NCBI GenBank assembly: GCA_024276995.1
Contig: JAJRWB010000045.1
Span: forward strand, 1-56,397
Length of the DNA stretch: 56,397 nt
DNA from: Candidatus Eiseniibacteriota bacterium
GTDB lineage: Bacteria; Orphanbacterota; Orphanbacteria; Orphanbacterales; Orphanbacteraceae
Direction: 5' to 3'
Each line of letters opens with the position of its first letter. The stretch's first letter is position 1. This document shows positions 43,441 to 53,200 of this stretch, in pieces. The notes beneath the pieces are model-generated. The model saw only the letters and a program-made list of their open reading frames with translations, did not search any database and had not been told where the DNA came from. A program made the position numbers and the translations under genes.

Positions 43441-45618
43441 TCAGCGTGCCCTTTCCAGCCACTCCGCCACCTGGCGGTCGTCAGGCCGGATCGCCAGGTA
43501 GCGTTGCAGCATGCCCGCCCCGCGATCGCGGTCTCCCGCACGGATCAGCAGAACACCGAGGGCACGCAGCGCATCCGGCCACTCGCCGTCGAGTTCGAGG
43601 GCCCGGCCGTATTCCCGTGCCGCGCCCCGCGGATCGCCTCGCGCCTCGGCGAGAGCGCCCAGTTGGAGCCTCGCCTCCTTCGTCTCCCGCACGCCGACAA
43701 GCCGGCGGAACGCCTTTTCCGCGTCGTCGTCGCGGCCCGCCATTCGATACGCCTTCCCCAGGTTGTAGAGAAGACCGCCGTGTCGCGGCGAAAGATCGAC
43801 ACCCCGCTCGAAAAGGGCGATCGCCCTTTTCACTTCACCTCCCCGCAGGAGGAGCGCACCGAGATTGTTGCAAAAATCAGCGTTCCCCGGTTCGAGGCCC
43901 GTTGCCTCTTCGAGCAGCGCGCGGGCGGAGTCGAGCTTCCCCTCGGCGTAAAGGATTCCCGCCAAGTTCGCCATCGCCTTCGCGTGGTTCGGCGTCACAT
44001 CGATCGCCTTCTCGTACGCTGAGCGGGCGCCCCGTCGATCGCCGATCGCTTCGAGGGCGAGCCCCCGGTTGTTCCAGATATCGCCGTCGTCGCCCCACCG
44101 TGCGAGCGCCTCGTCGTAGAAGGCGAGCGCCCCGCGGTAGTCGTGAAGATCATAGAGCCGCTTTCCGAGATGAAGGGGTATTCGCACGATCCCCTCGACC
44201 GGCATGCCGAGGGGAAGGATATTGAGCGCCGCAAAGAGGCCCGCCGTCAGCCCGAGTCGTCGTAGGAAGATGGCGCGAATCGATCCGCCGGCACGGCGCG
44301 CCGCCCGCGCGGCGCCGGCGAGCGAGAGAAGCGCGGGCGCCGCTGCGAGAATAAAGAAGAAGAACACCGCCATCCTGTAGCGCGAGGAATACGGGAATGC
44401 GAGGATCACGGGAACGTACGAGAGGAGCAAGAGAACATGAAGAGGGGGCACCGCACGATGCCGGAGCGACGAGAACAGGCCGATCAGTGTGAAAGGAACG
44501 ATCGCGCCGGCGGGAAGGAAAAGGAGGCGCAGCACTTCCGAGTGATCGCGGAACCAGCGCCGGTCGTGGCTCGTATCGACTTCCGGCCCGCCGAAGAAAA
44601 GGTAGAGCCGCCTGAGAATTCGCCCCGCGGCGGCCACCGGTTCCGCGGTCATCTCCTTTAATCCTTCTTTATAATAGAATCGGTCCCGATCGACTTCCCT
44701 CACGGCGCCCGCCTCGGTGGCGAGCCGCTCGATCGCCTTCCACTCGACGCCGGGGCGCACCGAGGCGAGACCGTCGGCTCCCGACCGATTGGCGATGTAG
44801 AAGTTCATCCCGCCGTTCGCCTGCACAAGCACGGGATCACCGATGGCGGCGTTCCGCAGCGTCACGGGCGCCACAATAAGAATCACGCCGGCGAATACCG
44901 CCGCCGCGCGCGCCGCGCCGCCGTGCCGCCGCGCACCACAGGAGCGCCACGTCCACCAGAGGAGCGCCGGAAGGAAGATGAGCGCCGTAGGGCGACCTGT
45001 CGCCGAGAGACCGAGAATCACGCCGACGACGATCCACCAGGGAGGCGCGGCGCGGCGCGCCTTCAGCTCGAGCGCCGCCGCCAGGAGGGCGATGTTGAGG
45101 AAAGCGACGAGCGAAGTGGCGAGAAGAAGTCCTTCGAAGTAGAGAAAATGCCCGTATAGAAGCGCCAGAATCGACGCGATCAGCGCAGTCGCCCGGCCGC
45201 CGATCCTCCGAGCGGCCGCATACAGAAGCGCCGTCGAAGCGATTCCCAAGACGTGGTTCACCAGGTGAAGCCCCGGGAGATGGGCGCCCGCGCGAATGAA
45301 GAACGCGAGAAGCATCGGGTAGAGAGGGCCGTGGATGTGGGCGCGCGTCCAGAGCCACTCCCCCTTCGCCATGGTAGTGGCCCATCCGTAGTACTCGGCG
45401 GCATCGATGATCGGGTAATCGAAGAAGGGGCCGTGGCGCATTCCCGCCACGAAGGCGATCCGCACAAGGACGGCGATGGAAAGGAGGGAAGCGAGGATCA
45501 CCCTTTCCCGCCCGCTCCAGCGATCGCCCGACTCCCACCGGGCCCCTGTCCCACCACCGTTTCGCAAGCCGATCCCCCGACTGGATGCACCATTGTGGAA
45601 CGCCGCCGGCAACGACAA
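43441..45618 (-). CDS. GT-C membrane glycosyltransferase with C-terminal TPR repeats (second copy)
   Basis: The 725-residue product is a paralog of the one at 36315-38375. It has about ten membrane segments, the loop motif IDAAEYYGWATTMAKGEWLW, a periplasmic domain around GGMNFYIANRSGADGL, and TPRs after about residue 485 (DIWNNRGLALEAIGDRRGAR, GLLYNLGKAYRMAGRDDDAE and others). The frame starts at TTG 45618, giving a ~35-residue polar leader before the first helix; the GTG at 45498 is an alternative. It stands alone on the minus strand. A candidate sigma54 site lies about 520 bp upstream (46138-46154). The sugar donor and acceptor are not evident. Confidence 0.75.
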   Translation of the reverse strand: MSLPAAFHNGASSRGIGLRNGGGTGARWESGDRWSGRERVILASLLSIAVLVRIAFVAGMRHGPFFDYPIIDAAEYYGWATTMAKGEWLWTRAHIHGPLYPMLLAFFIRAGAHLPGLHLVNHVLGIASTALLYAAARRIGGRATALIASILALLYGHFLYFEGLLLATSLVAFLNIALLAAALELKARRAAPPWWIVVGVILGLSATGRPTALIFLPALLWWTWRSCGARRHGGAARAAAVFAGVILIVAPVTLRNAAIGDPVLVQANGGMNFYIANRSGADGLASVRPGVEWKAIERLATEAGAVREVDRDRFYYKEGLKEMTAEPVAAAGRILRRLYLFFGGPEVDTSHDRRWFRDHSEVLRLLFLPAGAIVPFTLIGLFSSLRHRAVPPLHVLLLLSYVPVILAFPYSSRYRMAVFFFFILAAAPALLSLAGAARAARRAGGSIRAIFLRRLGLTAGLFAALNILPLGMPVEGIVRIPLHLGKRLYDLHDYRGALAFYDEALARWGDDGDIWNNRGLALEAIGDRRGARSAYEKAIDVTPNHAKAMANLAGILYAEGKLDSARALLEEATGLEPGNADFCNNLGALLLRGGEVKRAIALFERGVDLSPRHGGLLYNLGKAYRMAGRDDDAEKAFRRLVGVRETKEARLQLGALAEARGDPRGAAREYGRALELDGEWPDALRALGVLLIRAGDRDRGAGMLQRYLAIRPDDRQVAEWLERAR

Positions 45619-46282
45619 CCGCGCGACACTCCCAGATTACCTCAGACCGGTCCGGCAAAGGAGGAAGAAACGGCTTAACGGAGGGACGAAAAAAGAAGGC
45701 GGGCCCCGTGAATCGGCAAATGCACCCCAAACTCCACCCGAAACAGAATGACCGCGCCCTGGCTCCCCTTGTTGACCACAGCACGAATGGGGCAAACGCC
45801 CCTGTCGGAATCGAGTTCCGACCCTGCTTGGGTGAAGTACCGGCCGAATACACGAAAGACCCGCACTTCTCTAGTTGATCGGCCCCGATACCGCCGCGCC
45901 GAAGCGCGACGGATCGGGACCACCGCCTACGTATCGAGGAGGGCAGGAGGTGGCTTTCGCCGATTCCAGGTCACCCGGCCCCTATTCCGAACGACCTTCG
46001 CCCGTACATAGTGCAAGAGACGTGCCCACACGGGGTCAAGATGAACAATTCCCGAAAGATCTTCCAAATCAGTGGCTTACGGAAGTAGCGATCGTGAGGG
46101 GGAGAGAATCGCTTCCCATGAGGCGACTACGCGTGGGAAGCAAGTTTCCAGCCCGGGAGGCTTTGAGTGGCCTAATTTCTTTGAAATCATTTTGTTATGC
46201 CCATGAAACCTCCTTCCGCCCCGTTTCCCCGCGATGCACGCCGGTACCGGCCGACAAGAATGTCTCGAAGGGAGACCACCGC
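45619..46282. other. 664-bp gene-free stretch between the second GT-C gene and the hybrid kinase
   Basis: Open frames here are short and have compositions unlike neighbouring genes, so none is called. The stretch is less GC-rich at 46160-46200, where CTAATTTCTTTGAAATCATTT occurs. It would contain the promoter of the GT-C gene, and it could hold remnants of lost genes that I cannot recognise. A GCCGGTACCGGC palindrome at about 46240-46251 lies just after the kinase stop codon and may be its transcript end. Confidence 0.4.
46138..46154 (-). promoter_or_regulatory. Possible sigma54 (-24/-12) promoter element
   Basis: The minus-strand sequence GGGCTGGAAACTTGCTT has GG and GC separated by 10 bases and the block TTGCTT, close to the consensus TGGCAC-N5-TTGCW, with three mismatches in the -24 block. 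It points towards the glycosyltransferase gene at 43441-45618. A sigma54 activator is encoded nearby (50287-53319). This is a by-eye match and may be chance. Confidence 0.2.
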
Positions 46283-49200
46283 TCAGTCACTTCCGAGCAC
46301 CGATCGGAGCACACCGGAAAGCTCCCTCATATGGAACGGCTTCGCGAGCCCGGCGGCGAAGCCATGTTCGCTGGTTCGCGCGAGCACCGGATCATCCGAG
46401 TAGCCGCTCGCGGCGATGGCGCGCACATGGGGGTCGATCTTCCTAAGCATCGCCACCGTTTCACTCCCGTCCGGTCCGTCCGGCATGGTCAAGTCGGTGA
46501 TCACGGCATCGAAGGGTCGGCCCTCGCGAAGCGCTTCGCCGTAGAGCCGAACCGCCCGGCGACCGTCCGGCGCGGCGACCGCTGAGTAGCCGAGCCGCGT
46601 GAGCATCTTCACCATCACTTCGCGGACGAGTTCCTCGTCATCCACCACGAGAATCCTTCCCGCGCCCCTGACCGGCACGGGCGGAGATGGTTCGCGTCTA
46701 TTCTTTTCGACCGCCGACCTCGACATGGGAAGATGGATTCGAAAAATCGACCCTCGGCCCTCTTCCGATTCGACATGGATCCTTCCGCCGTGCCTCTCGA
46801 TGATCGAATGCGCCGTAGCGAGTCCAAGCCCGCTCCCTCTTTCCTTCGTGGAGAAGTAAGGGTCGAAGATCCTGCCCAGGTTCTCTCTCGGTATTCCCCC
46901 ACCCTCGTCCTCGATCTCGAGAACCACATAGTCTCCCTCCGGCAGGAAAGCGGGTGGATGTTCCTCGCGATAGCCACGCACGCGGATCATGCCGCCTCCG
47001 GGCATCGCTTCCCTCGCGTTAAGCAAGATGTTGTTGAGCACCTGGGATATCTGTCCCCTGTCGATTTCCACCGGAGGGACCGGATCGGCGAAGTCGAAAT
47101 CGCACCAGCAGTTCGATCCGCGAAGAATGAGCGACGCCGACTCTCTCGCCAGGTCGACGATCGAAGATGTGCGGAGCACGGGGGAGCCCCCCTTGGAGAA
47201 GGTGAGCAGCTGCCTCGTAAGCTCGGCGGCCTGGAGCGTGGCGAGCCGCGCCGATTCCACCGATTGATCGCGCGATCGGTCTCCAGAAGCTCTTTCGCCC
47301 AAGGTTCCCAGGTTTCCGAGAATGATCATGAGCAGGTTATTGAAATCATGGGCGATACCGCCGGCGAGAATGCCCAGTGCATCGAGACGCTCCCGGCGCG
47401 AAAGCTCCTCCTTCAGTCGTCGCTTATCACTCATGTCGCGGAAGGTGAGAATCCTTCCCACCGGGGCGGCGCCTCCGCCGACCACGGCCGACGAGAACTC
47501 GAGCCAGCACGTCCCCCCCCGGGGGCGGTTGAAGAGCACCGCTTCGTCCGGAACGGGATCGTTCGGGCGAGCGCCCCCACCTTCGGACGAACCTTTCTTC
47601 GGTACGCCGGGAATCAGTTCGTCTAGGTTCCGCCCGAGCGATTCCGCCGCCGTGCGGCCCGTGATTCTCGCCGCCGCTCGATTCCAAAGAATCACGCGAC
47701 CCTTTTCGTCGGTGGCGACCACGCCATCCGCCACACCGCCAAGAATCGCGGCGAGTTTTTCCCGCTCCTCCGACACCTCTTTTTCCGAGCGGCGAAGCTC
47801 GGCGGTTCGTTCGCGCACCGCCCTCTCTAGAACGCGCGCATGTCGCCGTTCGAGGAGGAGGACGGCCACGCCGCCGACGACGAAAAGGAGGGAAAGAATC
47901 GCAAGCACCTGGAATAAGGGCGTGCGGACAAAGGGCGCCTTGACGGTGATCGTCCCCGACTCCGCTTCATCGCTGATCCTCCCGTTCGGTGCGACGGCCC
48001 GCACGTGAAACCGGTACTCCCCGGGAGGAACGTTCGTGTAGCGGATCTGCCGGAGCGGGAGGGCGGTCTCTTCCGACCACCCGTTTTCGAATCCTTCAAG
48101 CCACGTCGTATAGCGCATTCTTCGTTCATCGATAAAGGAATACGCATTGAAACGGAAGGTGAGTGTATTTCCGGCGTGTGGAATCCGAAGCCCGCCTGAA
48201 GACGGGTAGAGAACCCCGCGGCTCTCGACACCCACCATCTCCACTTTGGGGGCGGCGCGGCCGCTTCGCTCGAATCGAGGCTCGAACACGGTAACCCCCC
48301 GGTCGGTACCGATCCAGATGCGATTTCTCGTGTCGAGAAGCGCGGCCGCCCGGTTCGCCTCGAGTCCGGCGAGGCCGTCCCTCGCGGTGAGCCGGATCAG
48401 CCCGGCTCCGTCCCAACGGAAAACCCCGCCGTCGGTGCCGAACCAGACCCTCCCCTCGGCGTCCGCCACCATCGAGTAGACCGGACGATCGATGGAAAGC
48501 GCTCCGTCATGCAGTTTCCGGAGCCCGCCTTTCGGGACCAGCTCATAGAGTCCGGCACCGGTGCCGACCCACACCGGGCCTTCGGGAGTCTCGTAAAGCG
48601 AGAAGACACTGTTCCCCGCCGGATCTTCAGACGACACCCAGCGCCGGGTCGTTCCGTCCCGCCAATGGAACAGCCCGCGGCAAATCGAAAAAAGATAGAA
48701 CCCTCCGTCACGAGCGGAGACCATCCGCCTCACCCTGATTCGAGCGTTGGGGATGTGGAGAGAATCGACCCTCTCGAACCGGTCGTCGTGGAGACGGAAG
48801 ATCCCGCTTTCTCCCGCGGTCCAGATCGTCCCGGCCGGGTCGTGGAGCAGGGCGGCCACGGGAAAGTTTTCCGTGCCGGGAATCGGGTAATGTCGCCATG
48901 TCCCGACCGTCTCATCGAGGCGAAGCATCCCCTCCCACGACGCCACAACCCAAAGATTCCCCTCGCCATCCTCCGTCATATCGAGAACCCGCCCGCGGAA
49001 GCCGGAGGAGGCAGAAGTGGGAAACGTCCGTACCGGAGGCCCGAGAAGAGTAACCCCCCCGGGATGACCGAGAACGATCGAACCATCCTTTCGCTGGATC
49101 AACGCGGATACTTCGTCCGCAAAGAGACCACTTTCTCCGTCCAGGCTCCACACCGATCTCGACACGATCTTCGAAAGTCCCCGATGCCCGCCGACCCAGA

Positions 49201-50179
49201 GAATTCCCTCCCTGTCGAGGAGCATTGCGGTGGCGCCCGGCGCGATGAGACCGTTCTTCCTATCGAGCAGTTCGAGGGCGCTTCCCCCGTCGTTTCGATC
49301 TGGATCGAAGTGGAACACCCCCGCAGGATTACCGAGATAGATCCCCCCCTCACGGTCCGGCACCACTTGGAACCAAGGGAAATATCGTTCGAGACCAAAG
49401 TCGAGGTTCTCCGCCAGGCGACTCAACGAATCTCCCGTGAACGTGCCGATCCAGTCGGAGCCGACGACCCAAAAGAACGTGCTTCCCGGATCATCGCCTA
49501 CACCGCGGATCAGTTCCGCCGGCAGGTTCTCCACAAGAGCGAGTTTGGCAACGTCCGCGGCGGGATCGACTCGAAGGAGGCCACGATCCGATGCAAGGAA
49601 AAAACGGCCGTCCACCGCCACGATCGGCCCGATCTCCCCCACGTTCGTCCGCTCCCGAAGCCGTATCCATTCTCCTCCCCTACCAAAATGGAGACATCCG
49701 GAATGCCCGGCCAGCAGAAACCGCGCGTCCTCCCCTTCTCCAATGACCGCCCCGAAATCGATGATACGGTTCGCGTCGAGTCCGGTCGCGGGCGCATCGG
49801 GGTGCCATTCCTTGCCGTCGAACCGCGCCGGCCGAAGGGGGGTTCGCCCGGGAAACGCCACCACGGTCCCATCACGGTCGACGAAAACGAGGGAACCCTC
49901 TTTCCACGGGAGCCCGTCGGCGGGCGTGAACGTGGTCCAGTTCAATCCGTCGTATCGCGTCAGCCCCGCCCGGGTGGAAGCCCAGATGGCGCCGGAAGAA
50001 TCCTGTGCAAGACCGTTGATCGTGGCGCTCGGAAGGCCGTCCGTTTCGCTGTACGTATGAACCACGTAGCGTTGCGCCGAAGCATCGCGCCCGGCGAAGA
50101 AGAGAAGAACACCCGCCACGGCGAAGACGGAGAATCTCCGCGAGGGAAACGCCCGCACGGTATGGGGAAAAAAGATCAA
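46283..50179 (-). CDS. Hybrid sensor histidine kinase with two-component propeller, PAS, kinase and receiver domains
   Basis: The 1298-residue protein has a signal peptide ending near ASA|QRY, then a periplasmic beta-propeller made of repeated units such as DSSGAIWASTRAGLTRYDG and TRNRIWIGTDRGVTVFEP (Reg_prop), a Y_Y_Y domain (about 655-750, YTTWLEGFENGWSEE), one transmembrane helix at about 755-773, a PAS domain (about 800-910), HisKA with phospho-acceptor His in GGIAHDFNNLL (about 941), HATPase (NNILLNAREAMPGGG, DEGGGIPRENLGRIFDPYFS) and a C-terminal receiver (ILVVDDEELV, with Asp in VITDLTMPDG near 1227). Start is TTG 50179, GAGGAG upstream. In Bacteroidetes this architecture (HTCS) senses glycans and ends in AraC; here no DNA-binding domain is fused. 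The ligand is unknown; the adjacent glycosyltransferases make a glycan plausible. Confidence 0.92.
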   Translation of the reverse strand: MIFFPHTVRAFPSRRFSVFAVAGVLLFFAGRDASAQRYVVHTYSETDGLPSATINGLAQDSSGAIWASTRAGLTRYDGLNWTTFTPADGLPWKEGSLVFVDRDGTVVAFPGRTPLRPARFDGKEWHPDAPATGLDANRIIDFGAVIGEGEDARFLLAGHSGCLHFGRGGEWIRLRERTNVGEIGPIVAVDGRFFLASDRGLLRVDPAADVAKLALVENLPAELIRGVGDDPGSTFFWVVGSDWIGTFTGDSLSRLAENLDFGLERYFPWFQVVPDREGGIYLGNPAGVFHFDPDRNDGGSALELLDRKNGLIAPGATAMLLDREGILWVGGHRGLSKIVSRSVWSLDGESGLFADEVSALIQRKDGSIVLGHPGGVTLLGPPVRTFPTSASSGFRGRVLDMTEDGEGNLWVVASWEGMLRLDETVGTWRHYPIPGTENFPVAALLHDPAGTIWTAGESGIFRLHDDRFERVDSLHIPNARIRVRRMVSARDGGFYLFSICRGLFHWRDGTTRRWVSSEDPAGNSVFSLYETPEGPVWVGTGAGLYELVPKGGLRKLHDGALSIDRPVYSMVADAEGRVWFGTDGGVFRWDGAGLIRLTARDGLAGLEANRAAALLDTRNRIWIGTDRGVTVFEPRFERSGRAAPKVEMVGVESRGVLYPSSGGLRIPHAGNTLTFRFNAYSFIDERRMRYTTWLEGFENGWSEETALPLRQIRYTNVPPGEYRFHVRAVAPNGRISDEAESGTITVKAPFVRTPLFQVLAILSLLFVVGGVAVLLLERRHARVLERAVRERTAELRRSEKEVSEEREKLAAILGGVADGVVATDEKGRVILWNRAAARITGRTAAESLGRNLDELIPGVPKKGSSEGGGARPNDPVPDEAVLFNRPRGGTCWLEFSSAVVGGGAAPVGRILTFRDMSDKRRLKEELSRRERLDALGILAGGIAHDFNNLLMIILGNLGTLGERASGDRSRDQSVESARLATLQAAELTRQLLTFSKGGSPVLRTSSIVDLARESASLILRGSNCWCDFDFADPVPPVEIDRGQISQVLNNILLNAREAMPGGGMIRVRGYREEHPPAFLPEGDYVVLEIEDEGGGIPRENLGRIFDPYFSTKERGSGLGLATAHSIIERHGGRIHVESEEGRGSIFRIHLPMSRSAVEKNRREPSPPVPVRGAGRILVVDDEELVREVMVKMLTRLGYSAVAAPDGRRAVRLYGEALREGRPFDAVITDLTMPDGPDGSETVAMLRKIDPHVRAIAASGYSDDPVLARTSEHGFAAGLAKPFHMRELSGVLRSVLGSD

Positions 50180-50217
50180 TCGACTCCTCGATTCCCGTGG
50201 TTTCGAATATCGATTGA

Positions 50218-50223
50218 ATTATA
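50218..50223 (-). promoter_or_regulatory. -10 element upstream of the hybrid kinase
   Basis: A perfect TATAAT lies on the minus strand at 50223-50218, about 40 bp before the kinase start, in the 107-bp gap after the sigma54-activator gene. No good -35 box is seen at 16-18 bases, so an activator or alternative sigma factor may be needed. Confidence 0.35.
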
Positions 50224-50286
50224 ACGTAAGAACCGATCCGCGGGGGGACCGATTCGGCCGGCGGCGGCGGCGGAAAGAAGTACGGA

Positions 50287-53200
50287 TCAGCGGCTGTCGA
50301 GACCGTACCGCTGGATCTTGTTCCTCAGGCCTCTGAGGGATAGGCCGAGATCGCGGGCCGTGCGGCTCCTGTTTCCGTGGTTCCTTTCGAGAGACTCGCG
50401 GATGCGCGCCACTTCGAGGCGCTCCACTTCCTCCTTCAGCGGAAGATCCTCCGCCGCCGCCGGGGGCGAAACGGCGGCGATCGTTCCACGCACCTCGTCC
50501 GGCAGGTCGGCAACGGTAAGATGATCGCCGGTGGCGAGAAGAATCGCTCTTTGCACCGCCTTCTCCAGCTCCCGAACGTTGCCCGGCCAGTCGTACTGAT
50601 CGAGAGCGGCGAGGAAAGCGGCGTCCCCTTCGATTCCATCCCTTTTTACCTTCACGGAGAACGTTTCAATGAAGTACTCCGCAAGCAGCCTGATATCGGA
50701 CTGTCTTTCCCGCAGTGGGGGAAGCCTGAGGGTGATATCGTTGATCCTGTAGTAGAGATCCTTCAAGAAGGCACCGTCGCTGATATCCTCCTTCAATCGG
50801 AGATTCGACGTGGCGCACACGACACGCACATCCACGGTACGATGGACATTCGATCCCACCGGCCGGATCTCCCCCTGGTCGAGCACGTGAAGAAGGGCGC
50901 GCTGCACGTGCGGGCCCGCCTTACCGATTTCATCGAGGAAAACCGTTCCGCCGTCCGCTTCCTCGAAGAGTCCCTTCCTTGCCTGGATGGCGCCGGTGAA
51001 CGAACCCTTCTCATAACCGAAAAGCTCCGATTCGAGGATTTGCTCCGGCAAAGAGGCGCAGTTCACCGTGATGAACGGCCGGTTCGCTCTGTCGCCCGTG
51101 TCGTGGATCGCCTGGGCGAGAAGCTGCTTTCCCGTCCCCGTCTCTCCCTCGATGAGTACGGTGATCGGGTACGACGCGATCCGTGACGCGATGTCGAGAG
51201 TTTCGATCATCTTCGGATCGCCGGTAACGATATTCGCCAAGGGGAACCGGTTTTCCAGCTTCTCCTTGAGATAGCTGTTCTCACGCCGAAGAGCGCTGTT
51301 TCGCTCCTCCACGATGAGATCGCCGATTTCATAGGTGATCCCCGCCAGGTGCTGCACTTCTCGGAGACGGAACCAGTCGTACGGACCCGAGCCCGACCGT
51401 TCCACGTATAGGATCGCCCGCTCCTTTTCATCGATGACGAAGGGGAGGACGATCGCCGCGCCGTCCGGCCTCTCCCTCTCGCCCCTACCGGGAAAAAACG
51501 GTTTCATTTCGTCGAAGAAGCCTGGATCCTCGACGAGGATGGAGGAAAGAAGCGATGCCGCCTTTTCTTCCTCCACTCCATGGGCGCCCCGGATGGCCAG
51601 CTTCTCCGCCGTCGTTCCGACGGCGAGAAAGGCGATGTCTCCCTCGGCGTGGCGCAGCGCTTCCCGAAGGAGGGTGTCGATGTTCTCCTCCAGCGGCCGG
51701 GGTGGTGCGGAAGGAGTGGTAGTCCGAACCGATTCGCCCTTCGGATGGATCTCCTCGACCAATCGGTCTTCCACGGTACGGCGCAGGGCGGCCACGACAG
51801 AGAGCCCCCGCGTATCGTTCACCCCGGCATAGAGGCGGGCGGCGCTTTGCAGATAGGTGAGCGACTCGTCGAGATCGTGCCGGGCGAACCAGTATCTCGC
51901 GATGTCCACGCAGACCTCGGCGACCGATCGGTCAGCTGATAATTCTTCCCATATCCTTCGAGCCCGGAGATAATGCGTCAACACGCGATCTGTTTGGGAT
52001 AAGCTGCCGCCGGAAGCGGCCGAGATCTTTCCCGCCACCGTGAGCGCCCTGGCAAGCTCCTGCCGGTAACCAATCTTTTCGAACCGGGTGATCGCCGCGG
52101 AAATCGCCTCCTCCGCATCCTCCAGATTCCCATCGGCGAGTTCCGCCTCCGCGAGAAGCGTGTGATACCACCCCTCCTCCGAAGGATCGTCGGCGGCGCC
52201 AGCCACCGCGGCGAGAATCTTCCGCCCTTCCGCAACGGCGGATCGCCCGATGAGGAACTGAGCGAGGTGAAGCGAGGCGGTGGCGGCCATTCCCCCCGTG
52301 GCGGTGATCTCTTCCGCCAGATGGAGGGCGATCCTGTAGTGTCTCTCGGCGGCTCTGTCGTCATCGAGAAGGAGGGCGGCCTCTCCTTCGAAAATCTCGA
52401 GGTGCACCCTCTCTCTCTTGAAGCGTCCCGCACGGCAGAGGGTCGCGCCGAGGTCGAGCGCCTCCCGGACGCTGCTGAATTCGGCCCGGAGAAGATGGAT
52501 CCGTGCCTGGGCGATGAGAGACCTTACAATACCGAGCTGGTAACCGATCTCTTTGAAGACACGGTTCCCCTCGAGAATCGCTTCGAGCGCCTTTTCGTGG
52601 TCGCCGAGGCGGAAGTGGAGATTGCCGAGGTTCAGGCTGGCCGAACCGTAAAGATAGTAGAAGCCTTCTTCATCCGCGAGGGCGCGTCCCTTCTCGAGGA
52701 AGCGGAGCGCTTCTTCCCATCGGCACTCGGTCTTGGACAGCGTGCCGAGATGAATGTAGGAGCGGCACTCCCCGTCGGCGTCGGCCGCCACGCGGTAGGC
52801 GAGAAGAGCCTCCTCGAAGTGGGTGCGCGCCTCTTCGCCCGCACCCTTCTGTTGCGCCGCGATACCGAGGAGAGAGCGGGCCGGACCGACCCATTCGGAC
52901 GAATCGTCCCGGGCGGCGATCGCTTCGAGTGTCAGCGTGGCGAACCTCTCCGCTTCGTCGAGTTCGCCCCGCTCCAAGGCGATTCTTCCCTCGAGGAGGA
53001 GCGCCCCCGGCCGGTCGGTCGCCGGATCGCCGCCGCGGCGGAGAACCTTTTCCGCCTCGCCGTACGATCCCGTCCAGTAGTAGCACCAAGCAAGCTTTTC
53101 GCGCACATCGCGCCGCGCGCCGATCGACGCGGTGTCGCTCCAGTTGCTGTCGAGAGCCTGGCGGAACTCGCGGATCGCGTCGAGATAGTGATCGCTCGAG

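Noticed and set aside
45675-45923. Short open frames in the 45.6-46.3 kb gap
   Set aside because: No ribosome-binding site, family motif or codon pattern like that of neighbouring genes.
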